Source of the DNA: Desulfobacterales bacterium
GTDB taxonomy: Bacteria > Desulfobacterota > Desulfobacteria > Desulfobacterales > C00003060
Direction: 5' to 3'
NCBI GenBank assembly: GCA_030629475.1
Contig: DAOVOU010000158.1
Span: 1 to 5,699 of the forward strand
DNA length: 5,699 bases
Shown here: in pieces, positions 1-5,558 of the stretch
How the letters are laid out: each line of letters starts with the position of its first letter
Numbering within the stretch: the stretch's first letter is position 1
Made by a program: the position numbers and the translations under genes
Notes under the pieces: generated by a model
Told to the model about the DNA's origin: nothing
What the model saw: the letters and a program-made list of their open reading frames with translations, nothing else
Databases searched by the model: none

Positions 1-1
1 A

Positions 2-244
2 AATAAGCATATACCTCATGGTGTCAAATACTCGTTGACTCTTCATGACAAGAACAATACCCGTATCTTAGGTTTTGATAACGCTCACGCACATAAGCCA
101 AGGAAAAAGAGATACGGAGGTCAAAAAACTACGTGGGATCATAAACACAAAAGGGGAAAGGTTTCACCATATGAGTATGAATCTGCAAGTCAGCTGTTAG
201 AGGATTTTTGGGCGGCTGTTGAGCAGATAATTCAGAAAGATTAA
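2..244 (+). CDS. TumE-family (DUF6516) toxin of a toxin-antitoxin pair, 5' end outside window
   Basis: The frame is open from the left edge (codon at 2) to TAA at 242-244, giving about 80 residues. The true start lies upstream; a TTG at 35 is internal and not a credible start. What is seen: a KYSLTLHD strand, then GFDNAHAH, then a basic stretch with DHKHKRGK, then SPYEYESASQLLEDFWAAVEQI at the C-terminus. This order (strand, Y/F-DN motif, a DH-K/R-H motif, PY-F/Y-S, then a helix of the LLxDFWxxV type) matches the TumE/DUF6516 family as I know it. In the characterised family the toxin gene precedes an HTH antitoxin gene, and exactly that follows here, 12 nt downstream. TumE proteins are cytoplasmic and small; the molecular target is not evident from sequence. 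Family call fairly sure; toxin activity is inferred from family and context. Confidence 0.8.
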   Translation, partial: NKHIPHGVKYSLTLHDKNNTRILGFDNAHAHKPRKKRYGGQKTTWDHKHKRGKVSPYEYESASQLLEDFWAAVEQIIQKD

Positions 245-249
245 GGAGG
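243..249 (+). promoter_or_regulatory. Strong Shine-Dalgarno site of the antitoxin gene
   Basis: AAGGAGG overlaps the TAA stop of the toxin gene and lies 7 nt before the ATG at 257. The overlap implies translational coupling of antitoxin to toxin and fixes the antitoxin start. Confidence 0.8.
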
Positions 250-256
250 TAAGATT

Positions 257-631
257 ATGGCAAATAAGGTCTTAAGGGTCGGTATTATGTCTCGTGAAGA
301 ATATAGGAATAGAACTATGGCTATTGCTCGAGGTGAATATAAGCCAAAACGAGGTGAACCGAAGATTTGGTTTGAATCAGTTCAATCGATGGCTCAAGTA
401 CTTAGTAATGAAAATCAGCAGTTATTGAAAGTTATTTTGGAGCAAAAGCCAAATTCTTTGAAGGAGTTGGAAGCTGCCACAGGAAGAAAAACTAGTAATT
501 TATCGCGAACTCTAAAACTGATGGCTCGGTACGGAATCGTTGATTTGGAAAAACACGATAGATTTGTTAAACCAATCGTTAAAGCTACTGATTTCAAAGT
601 TGAATTTGGGCTTAATACCCATTTTGTGTAG
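257..631 (+). CDS. TumA / HVO_A0114-family HTH antitoxin
   Basis: A complete protein of 124 residues, from ATG at 257 (strong ribosome binding site) to TAG at 629-631. An N-terminal basic segment with RGEYKPKRGEPKIWFES (residues about 26-41) is followed by a winged helix-turn-helix: SMAQVLSNENQQLL (about 44-57), SLKELEAATGRKTSNLSRTL (67-86) as helix-turn-recognition helix, and an RYGIVDLEK wing (91-99). The series W/FxSxxSxAQVLSxEN ... ELxxxTGRKxSNLSRTLxxMxxYGxV is the signature of the HVO_A0114/TumA antitoxin family. It should bind DNA, repress its own operon from upstream of the toxin gene (outside this window) and neutralise the TumE partner. The toxin-before-antitoxin order is usual for this family. 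Base composition looks AT-richer than the sequence to the right, consistent with horizontal acquisition. The gene looks intact. Confidence 0.88.
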   Translation: MANKVLRVGIMSREEYRNRTMAIARGEYKPKRGEPKIWFESVQSMAQVLSNENQQLLKVILEQKPNSLKELEAATGRKTSNLSRTLKLMARYGIVDLEKHDRFVKPIVKATDFKVEFGLNTHFV

Positions 632-637
632 GTGCTA

Positions 638-871
638 TTATCCTGTCGCCAATACTGCGCGGCAAGGACGGCGTGGCCCATGGGGTATTACGCCTATGTT
701 TTTTAAGAACCTTTGGGTATCACAAGATATTTCGCCGGTTGCGGCGATCTCGTCCAGGGCCTTTCTGATCCCCATCTTGGACGCCTTATTGTAGAGCTTT
801 CCGGACTCCCGGAGATAGTCTGCTGAAAGGCTGGCGTTATTCACATAATCGTAGCCGGCGGTCTTCTGCAT
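638..871 (-). CDS. Unrecognised alpha-helical fragment, probably a truncated gene
   Basis: From ATG at 871 to TAA at 638-640 this reads 77 residues; the same frame is open upstream to a TGA at 923-925, adding ARAQA, SLAREIGSLL and similar helical sequence before the ATG. The body (YVNNASLSADYLRESGKLY, then KASKMGIRKALDEIAATGE) looks like real protein: mixed charged and small residues in helical pattern, no low complexity. The last 15 or so residues (PHGPRRPCRAVLATG) look like out-of-frame read-through, so the genuine sequence may end near residue 60. There is no signal peptide, no recognisable catalytic motif and no good ribosome binding site. It is convergent with the antitoxin gene, 6 bp apart, and lies just downstream of the broken RHS gene. 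It could be a remnant of an RHS C-terminal or phage-like protein, but I cannot assign a family. Confidence 0.4.
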   Translation of the reverse strand: MQKTAGYDYVNNASLSADYLRESGKLYNKASKMGIRKALDEIAATGEISCDTQRFLKNIGVIPHGPRRPCRAVLATG

Positions 872-933
872 TGCCTGTGCCCGGGCAAGGAGGCTACCTA
901 TCTCCCTGGCTAATGAGTATGTTCACTGAAGAT

Positions 934-1896
934 TCATAGAAAGTTATAAAGCAATAGATGTCCCCAAAGGCGCTCCTGATCGTCAAGGACCTCCTCTTTG
1001 GTGCGGTTGCCTTCAGTGTCAAGGGTATATACTGTGCGATTTCCCAAAGGGTCTTCTATTTCATACAACCTGTGGGCCTCGTCATAGCGATAGATGGTAA
1101 TACGGCCTTCCGGGTCTTCAACTTGTGTAAGGTTGCCAACTTTATCATAGGTGTATGTATAAGTGGAACCTGCCGTGGTCCTGGTCTTAATCCAACCCCT
1201 GGGATAGTACGTATACGTAGTCTCAACATTGTTTGCATCCTTTACACGCAAAGGATGGCCATACGCGTCATAATCAAGGTATTCGGTGATGCCGGAAGGT
1301 GTGATTATCTTATGGAGCCTTCCACGCTTATTGCCGTAGGATGGCTCGTTGGTATAGTAAATAAAGTCGGTTATATCATTCACATCGGTCCTGGGGCCGT
1401 TTACCCTGGTGATCTGGCCGTAGTCATTATGCTCGACAGTGGTCGTTCGGGTCTTGAGCACGCCATCTACATAGCCCGACTCGGTCATCTGGTAAACGTC
1501 GCCATCATCATGATCATACCACAACTGGGTCACCCGGTTCTGGCCCGGTGTGTCCACGCTCTCAGTGGTAATGGTTTCCACCTTATTGACGGGGATGCCG
1601 TCCGGCAGCACATACATATCGTATGTATATGTGGTAGTCCGCTCGTTTTCCGTGCCCACGGCCTGTGTTCTGCTGAGGATGTTGCCCCAGTCGTCATAAC
1701 TGAAGCTGCTCTCATACCCCCTGGCATCCGTAATGCCATCTATGGTGTGGACATCAGAATATTCATAGGTCCCGACAGGCGCACATGTAGAACACAGGCC
1801 CCCGGATTCCTGTGCCTTGCTGATACTGGTGATATAGCCCATGCCGTCCTTTATTTCACGGGTATACTCTGATACCTCCGAGAAGGAATTGGTCAC
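934..1896 (-). CDS. RHS/YD-repeat protein fragment, truncated at both ends
   Basis: This 320-residue frame runs from a GTG at 1896 to TGA at 934-936. It is rich in YD repeats: SFSYDDWGNILSRT (about 65-77), TTTYTYDMY (87-95), YLDYDAYGHPLRVKDANN (206-223), YTYDKVGNLTQVEDPEGR (248-265), YRYDEAHRLYEIEDPLGNRT (269-288) and TLDTEGNRTKEEV (291-303). A CSTC motif (35-38) follows SGGL, as often seen in RHS proteins of environmental bacteria. RHS proteins are large cell-surface or secreted beta-shells carrying C-terminal toxins or other cargo. The YD homology also continues upstream of the GTG, so that codon is not the natural start. There is no RHS core domain and no PxxxxDPxG-type cleavage region at the C-terminus; after about residue 303 the sequence ceases to look RHS-like. 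The piece is a central shell fragment and probably not functional. The long opposite-strand frame is its shadow. Confidence 0.82.
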   Translation of the reverse strand: MTNSFSEVSEYTREIKDGMGYITSISKAQESGGLCSTCAPVGTYEYSDVHTIDGITDARGYESSFSYDDWGNILSRTQAVGTENERTTTYTYDMYVLPDGIPVNKVETITTESVDTPGQNRVTQLWYDHDDGDVYQMTESGYVDGVLKTRTTTVEHNDYGQITRVNGPRTDVNDITDFIYYTNEPSYGNKRGRLHKIITPSGITEYLDYDAYGHPLRVKDANNVETTYTYYPRGWIKTRTTAGSTYTYTYDKVGNLTQVEDPEGRITIYRYDEAHRLYEIEDPLGNRTVYTLDTEGNRTKEEVLDDQERLWGHLLLYNFL

Positions 1897-2094
1897 CTTA
1901 ACGGTAAAATCTCCTGAGTAATCGACATGGATTTGATCTGCGTTTTCTGCCTTCCTGGAGAGTATGGCCTGATCGAGGGTGTCATAGCTAAACGTGGTGT
2001 AATCATCCCAATTTTCGTCAATGATGCGTGTGAGATTGTGGCTGTCAAATGGATCTTCATAAAAATATTGCCGTATTTGAGGCCATAAAACAGT
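1897..2094 (-). pseudogene. Upstream in-frame extension of the RHS fragment without a start codon
   Basis: The RHS frame stays open from 1896 back to a TGA at 2095-2097 with no ATG, GTG or TTG start. It encodes clear RHS sequence: QYFYEDPFDSHNLTRIIDEN, then TTFSYDTLDQAILSRKAENA. YFYEDPxxxHNLTxIIDEN is a standard RHS shell motif that is normally preceded by many more repeats. The 5' portion of the gene has therefore been lost near 2075-2095, next to the stop of the PDZ gene. Confidence 0.7.
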
Positions 2095-2095
2095 T

Positions 2096-2108
2096 CATGT
2101 TATCCTCC
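2096..2108 (-). promoter_or_regulatory. Shine-Dalgarno plus ATG leading into the broken RHS frame
   Basis: On the minus strand GGAGG (2104-2108) sits just before TAAC and an ATG at 2098, overlapping the end of the PDZ gene. The ATG frame reads MNCFMASNTAIFL and stops at 2057-2059. It enters a T5 run where removal of one T would join it to the RHS frame at YEDPFD. It may be a genuine coupled start with a frameshift, or chance. Confidence 0.3.
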
Positions 2109-2843
2109 TATTTCTCTTTTTTCAGAGGCGGTAACTATTCCGAGAAGGATTTCTATTATCTTATTGTTTCTCAATATCCTCAGCTCTAGCTTTTTTCCGG
2201 CTTTGTAGACCTGAAGGAATCGGGTAATCCGGCCAATATTCTTGAGTGCCATATTATTGAAACCCAAGATGACATCTTGGGGCCTTATTCCTGCTTTCTC
2301 AGCAAGACTTCCGGGATAAACGTTCTTTACCCTTAGCCGGCTTGAAACTCTCCTGACAGCCCTCAGATGTTTTGCCCGGCGATTTGAAACATAAACCTTC
2401 TCCAGGTCAATACCCATAACAGGAATTTTGATAATCGTTTTTCCACCCGTTGATTGATTCCCCTTCAGATGGAAAGTGAACATATTGTCACGTTGTTCAA
2501 CCGTTATGATGGCTTCATCCGATCTGGCCTGTGCAGGCATATCTCTTTTGACGTTTTTCCGAGCAATAACAGCTTGATACTCATCGTCCGCTGGCAGGGC
2601 CAGCGGACCTATGGCAGCCCTGATCCGAGGCTCATTTGTTTCCGGGTTTTCCGCCCCTATGCCAGGGGCAGAATCACGCGCCTGAACAGTCTTTTCTTTG
2701 CCCAATCCCTTCTCATGTCCGTAGACTTTATCTTTTAGTGATACATACTCTGGTTCATCTTGGGGCTCGGGGAAACCACCTTCTTCAATTAGACCAGAAC
2801 CCCCAATCCTAGTGGCCCCCTGGGAATTTTCACCACCGATCAC
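2100..2843 (-). CDS. PDZ-domain protein, type II secretion GspC-like, N-terminus lost
   Basis: The listed start is a GTG at 2843 (247 residues; TAA at 2100-2102), but the frame is open upstream to 2894 and encodes VVVIIVSQNPEAEIESQ, which looks like the end of a transmembrane helix. The natural start has been lost. Next comes a long polar, proline/glycine/glutamate-rich linker (about 1-115), a beta-rich stretch (about 116-150), and a C-terminal PDZ domain (about 160-235) containing VKNVYPGSLAEKAGIRPQDVILGFNN, KNIGRITRFLQ and LELRILRNN. One N-terminal membrane anchor, a periplasmic linker and a C-terminal PDZ is the architecture of GspC, the inner-membrane partner of the GspD secretin. No other gsp gene is present here, so the GspC call rests on architecture; a generic PDZ protein is an alternative. 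Without its anchor it is probably non-functional. Confidence 0.65.
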   Translation of the reverse strand: MIGGENSQGATRIGGSGLIEEGGFPEPQDEPEYVSLKDKVYGHEKGLGKEKTVQARDSAPGIGAENPETNEPRIRAAIGPLALPADDEYQAVIARKNVKRDMPAQARSDEAIITVEQRDNMFTFHLKGNQSTGGKTIIKIPVMGIDLEKVYVSNRRAKHLRAVRRVSSRLRVKNVYPGSLAEKAGIRPQDVILGFNNMALKNIGRITRFLQVYKAGKKLELRILRNNKIIEILLGIVTASEKREIGG

Positions 2844-2897
2844 CTGGCTCTCAATTTCTGCTTCGGGATTTTGTGAAACTATGATTACGACGACTTA

Positions 2898-3170
2898 GTG
2901 CAGGAAGGCAGGCTCGTTGTATTAGAAGCTTTGAGACGCTACCTTAAGAAACACGTGGAAATTAGCCCGGCGAGTATCTCGTCATGGGCATTTATCGCCG
3001 TCGATAGTAGGCTCAAACAATTGGCAACCAAGACGTCTACGGAGATCACTCACAAAAGGTACGACCGATACGTCCCCAATCTAACTCGCGAGGACGGGTC
3101 GGCGTATGAAAGGATCATGGACCGAGAGACCCATTTTGGGCACATTCAGGGCACACAGTCGGCCAAGTAA
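2898..3170 (+). CDS. Truncated sigma-70-like region 2 fragment
   Basis: From GTG at 2898 to TAA at 3168-3170 (90 residues), with the frame open upstream to a TGA at 2874-2876, which adds NYDYDDL. Across that junction the protein reads YDDLVQEGRLVVLEALRRY, the classic start of sigma-70 region 2 (DDLxQEGxLxLxxAxxRY). It continues with SSWAFIAVDSRLKQLATK, equivalent to the F/W-x-A-x-x-I-x-x-x-L-x-x-x-x-R segment. Any sigma factor would need about 20-60 residues before this and a region 4 HTH after it; both are missing. A shifted frame downstream (to TAG at 3233-3235) contains QVIDILENDDPRWDYQVL, which looks like coding sequence and could be its frameshifted continuation. The family call is moderate. 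The fragment abuts the truncated PDZ gene on the other strand, and the two broken ends share about 18 bp. Confidence 0.5.
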   Translation: MQEGRLVVLEALRRYLKKHVEISPASISSWAFIAVDSRLKQLATKTSTEITHKRYDRYVPNLTREDGSAYERIMDRETHFGHIQGTQSAK

Positions 3171-3198
3171 TTGATATACTTGAAAATGATGATCCCCG

Positions 3199-3351
3199 TT
3201 GGGACTACCAAGTGCTTATAATTTCAATACCTTAGATAGCACTCAGGAAGATGGCAGGACAATAGCCCGGATAGATTCGACAAAATGCTTCGGTTGCGGA
3301 TTATGTCGCACGGCATGCACTGCCGAGGCTCTTTCCCTGGTTTTAAGATAA
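3199..3351 (+). pseudogene. C-terminal remnant of a 4Fe-4S ferredoxin-type protein
   Basis: A short frame, open only from just after a TGA at 3190-3192, ends at TAA 3349-3351. It encodes IARIDSTKCFGCGLCRTACTAEALSLVLR, in which CxxCxxCxxxC (cysteines at codons 3286, 3295, 3304 and 3316) is a textbook 4Fe-4S cluster-binding motif. The usual CP after the fourth cysteine is CT here. In intact proteins one cluster motif at the extreme C-terminus follows a larger domain, which is missing; only about 29 further residues (YNFNTLDSTQEDGR and neighbours) precede it. No start codon other than TTG at 3199 and no ribosome binding site are seen. It is probably a decayed remnant, though a tiny expressed peptide cannot be excluded. 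Confidence 0.55.
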
Positions 3352-3457
3352 GTTAATGTGTCGTCATTTATTTGGCCCCTCTAATTTTATGTCTCTGAAT
3401 TTCTACAACCTGTTGTAATCACTCATCTTTAAGTGGCGCTTTTCTGGGCCATCAGTA
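3352..3457. other. Intergenic DNA with a short dyad
   Basis: No coding frame is supported here. The one structure is a perfect dyad, TACAAC-CT-GTTGTA at 3404-3417, too tight for a stable hairpin but of a shape seen in operators. Its role is unknown. Confidence 0.3.
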
Positions 3458-3578
3458 TGGAATGATGGATTAGTGGAACAATGGATTGTTGGAGATAAGA
3501 AGCCGAAAAGAATCATTTCTTAATTGTTTTCATTCCTCTTAACCCAATATTCCAGTATTCCAACATTCCATTATTCCA
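3458..3578. repeat. Inverted pair of TGGAATNN octamer-repeat blocks
   Basis: The left arm (3458-3492) reads in 8-bp units on the plus strand: TGGAATGA, TGGATTAG, TGGAACAA, TGGATTGT, TGG. The right arm (3544-3578) reads on the minus strand TGGAATAA, TGGAATGT, TGGAATAC, TGGAATAT, TGG. Aligned without gaps, the two 35-nt arms agree at 27 positions, so the transcript of either strand could fold into a long imperfect stem with a 51-nt loop. The right arm overlaps the stop codon (3571-3573) of the 611-residue gene. Similar octamer tracts are, to my recollection, common between genes in some deltaproteobacterial-type genomes. Possible roles are 3'-end mRNA protection, transcription termination, or a REP-like mobile repeat. 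Confidence 0.75.
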
Positions 3579-5406
3579 ATTGTGAGCGAAGCGAACTAAG
3601 TTCGACTTTCTTTTCAAAATTGGCATAGATAGATTTTAGACGCGCTCTTTGCCTCTCCACGCAGGGAGGGATGGAGGCCAGATTTTCTCCATGATACGGC
3701 TGTTTTTGGGCAATACTCAGGCACAGGTCCATACCCTCTTCGAGGTTCTTCTTGAATGCGTGCAGGGTTTTGATTTCCTTGGGCGTGTACGTACAGTGAG
3801 TTACCCGTTTTTCAAAACAGTCCACATACATCACAATCTCCTTCGCAAACATATGCGGACGTTCGGACGAAACCAGCGATGGGCCTCTTCCGTAAATGTG
3901 GTCCACCATCTCTTTCAGGGTGTATGTTTTGTTAAACCAGGCGATATTGGGACCAGGACACATTGACTGGGGCGCACTCTTCTCCTTGGCGATGCCCAGG
4001 GCGATAAGGGCTCCATTGCCCAGATGGTCGCAAATACAGGTTTTTTCCACAACCTTCCGGCAAAGCCTTTCCTTTTCACCGTCTGAAATTTCCATGTTCT
4101 CTATTTCCTGCAGTTTCATTTTTTGATACTGCCTGGAAGCGAGACAAATAGGCCTTTCCGTGAACTCGGTGTTGGATACAAGGAAACGCTTTCCGCAGGG
4201 GGAACCGGGCTTGCCTCTTGCCACGTTGTTACGGGTCCATATTTCTGATCCTGTTTTGCGTAAATTGCTGAAAGGGATTTCCATGGGAGAGACATCGCTC
4301 AAGTAGACTTCTTCCTCTCCGGCCTGTCTCAACAGCTCACGCGTTGGGACATCCACGCACGTGGCTTCGGGGACAAGCAAAAAAGGACTGGCCCATCCCG
4401 TTAGATCCACGCCAAAATCTTCCATGAGTCTACGCACTTCCCCATGGGTGCCAATCCCTCCCTGCACGGTGATGAGGGGACGACTGCTCAAAGCAGACTC
4501 AGGATATTCCCAACCCATGTTCTTGTAGTACTTCTGTATCAGCGGCTGTAACTCTGTGGTCAATAATTCCCGCTTTTCCTTGAAATCCCGGAGATGGCAC
4601 GGGAGTAAATCGCCGTTGCAGGGGAAGAGGTGACCGCCGCAATTGAGCCCCGATTCGATGCGGAATTCGTAAACCTCCAGTCCTTTTCTGGCCAGGAACC
4701 TGCCCTGGATGAGGGCTGAGCGGAAATCACTCACCTTGAGAATGGTCTTCTTCTTAATTTCGCCGGCTTCGTCCCTGTAAAAGTCCCGAAACCTGGTCAT
4801 ATAGTTGAATAGTCTTTGGTTGATTCCTGCCGAAAATACGATGCTGGAGCGAAGACCGCTCCTGGCATACCCCCGAAGGGCTGATTTGGCATCGCTGAAT
4901 TCATCACTAAGGGGGTTGCCATTGTTGTCAGGACTAATGGCGTCCAGTTTCACCATGATATTGACATCAATAGAGCCGGGTTGCATTCTACGTGTCAAAT
5001 CCTTTGCCAGCGCGTTTCTCTCAGGCCCGGCCTTCATCTTGAGAAGCTTGTTGTATCCCCTTTTCAGGGGAGTTTCTTCGGAAAGCAGGTCAAAATATTT
5101 ACGTTTGTCGTTGACCTCGAAGAAAGGCTGTTCTCTTATATCCTCCATCTTGATCCGAACAATCTCCCTGACGGTCTCAAGATAAGCGGTGATTCTTTTT
5201 GCTCTGCCGTCCTCCTCCTTCCTTGGTAGCTTGACATAAGGCAACCCGTACTTTTCATTGTAATATTTGCGGATTTTCTCGAGGAAAATATCGTCTACGA
5301 GTGAAATAACGGATGCAATGCCCAAAGGAGCTACACGGATAGGGGTGTCAACAGAGTGTCCGATGCCCATAACGGGAATGTGAAAGGTGTGGTAATAGTC
5401 TCTCAA
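3571..5406 (-). CDS. Conserved cysteine-rich protein of unknown function, weakly nitronate-monooxygenase-like
   Basis: The only long intact gene, with 611 residues ending at TAA 3571-3573. The start taken is TTG at 5406, with AGGTAG (5411-5416 on the plus strand) a few bases upstream; the next in-frame ATG would be residue 13 and would remove the conserved-looking FHIPVMG. There is no signal peptide or membrane segment, so it is probably cytoplasmic. The N-terminus has SVDTPIRVAPLGIASVISLVDD (18-39), like the glycine- and hydrophobic-rich first strand of flavin TIM barrels. LITVQGGIGT (311-320) resembles the GGIGT phosphate-binding loop of nitronate monooxygenases. Cysteines are numerous and clustered: C256, C263 and C270; C404 in GSPCGKRFLVSN; C421; C457/C459 in KTCICDHLGNGA; C483 in MCPGPN. 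They could bind metal or an iron-sulfur cluster. I recall similar long proteins annotated as hypothetical or nitronate-monooxygenase-like in Bacteroidetes and anaerobes. Substrate and reaction are unknown. Confidence 0.88.
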   Translation of the reverse strand: MRDYYHTFHIPVMGIGHSVDTPIRVAPLGIASVISLVDDIFLEKIRKYYNEKYGLPYVKLPRKEEDGRAKRITAYLETVREIVRIKMEDIREQPFFEVNDKRKYFDLLSEETPLKRGYNKLLKMKAGPERNALAKDLTRRMQPGSIDVNIMVKLDAISPDNNGNPLSDEFSDAKSALRGYARSGLRSSIVFSAGINQRLFNYMTRFRDFYRDEAGEIKKKTILKVSDFRSALIQGRFLARKGLEVYEFRIESGLNCGGHLFPCNGDLLPCHLRDFKEKRELLTTELQPLIQKYYKNMGWEYPESALSSRPLITVQGGIGTHGEVRRLMEDFGVDLTGWASPFLLVPEATCVDVPTRELLRQAGEEEVYLSDVSPMEIPFSNLRKTGSEIWTRNNVARGKPGSPCGKRFLVSNTEFTERPICLASRQYQKMKLQEIENMEISDGEKERLCRKVVEKTCICDHLGNGALIALGIAKEKSAPQSMCPGPNIAWFNKTYTLKEMVDHIYGRGPSLVSSERPHMFAKEIVMYVDCFEKRVTHCTYTPKEIKTLHAFKKNLEEGMDLCLSIAQKQPYHGENLASIPPCVERQRARLKSIYANFEKKVELSSLRSQLE

Positions 5407-5410
5407 ATGT

Positions 5411-5416
5411 CTACCT
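5411..5416 (-). promoter_or_regulatory. Weak ribosome binding site for the 611-residue gene
   Basis: The minus strand reads AGGTAG-ACAT-TTG, placing AGG 7 nt before the TTG at 5406. It supports that unusual start only modestly; an in-frame TGA at 5419-5421 rules out any longer form. Confidence 0.4.
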
Positions 5417-5421
5417 GTTCA

Positions 5422-5454
5422 TAAAAATGAATACCGATCTTCAAGCTCGGTATT
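5422..5454 (-). terminator. Intrinsic (rho-independent) terminator, leftward
   Basis: Read on the minus strand, AATACCGA (5447-5454), a 9-nt loop and TCGGTATT (5430-5437) form a perfect 8-bp stem, followed after CA by TTTTT (5423-5427). It ends transcripts of the lipid kinase gene about 105 nt after its stop and lies only about 16 nt upstream of the TTG start of the 611-residue gene. It could therefore also attenuate read-through into that gene. Confidence 0.7.
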
Positions 5455-5558
5455 ACCAGCTATGTGAGAGTTGAATCGTAATGGGTTGAAACGCAATGCA
5501 AATGCTTTTTGCAATAGCCTTGGCCCCAAGATCAGTTCGTACTAATAGGTCAGCAGCC
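5455..5558. other. Intergenic gap with a small hairpin and a doubtful promoter
   Basis: No coding frame is supported. A 6-bp inverted repeat TGCAAA/TTTGCA lies at 5497-5513 with a 5-nt loop. On the minus strand TTGCAT (5496-5501) and TACGAT (5475-5480) are separated by 15 bp and could be a poor -35/-10 pair, but this promoter would lie upstream of the terminator. No strong promoter for the 611-residue gene is visible. Confidence 0.25.

Noticed and set aside
415..681. An 88-codon minus-strand open frame across the end of the antitoxin gene
   Set aside because: It lies almost wholly opposite the well-supported antitoxin gene and has no family resemblance or ribosome binding site.
958..1872. 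A 304-codon plus-strand open frame opposite the RHS fragment
   Set aside because: It is the mirror of the RHS coding frame. Its translation has no recognisable domain, whereas the minus strand has repeated YD motifs.
3458..3578. CRISPR-like array
   Set aside because: The repeats are 8 bp and contiguous, with no unique spacers of constant length, and no cas gene is present.
4805..5229. Two overlapping plus-strand open frames inside the 611-residue gene
   Set aside because: They are shadows of the minus-strand gene, with low-complexity serine/leucine-rich translations and no start signals.
5539..5551. GTACTAATAGGTC, resembling the 3' end of 23S rRNA
   Set aside because: Only this short string matches. 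The preceding sequence has no resemblance to the conserved last helices of 23S rRNA, and the lipid kinase frame begins 8 bp to the right.
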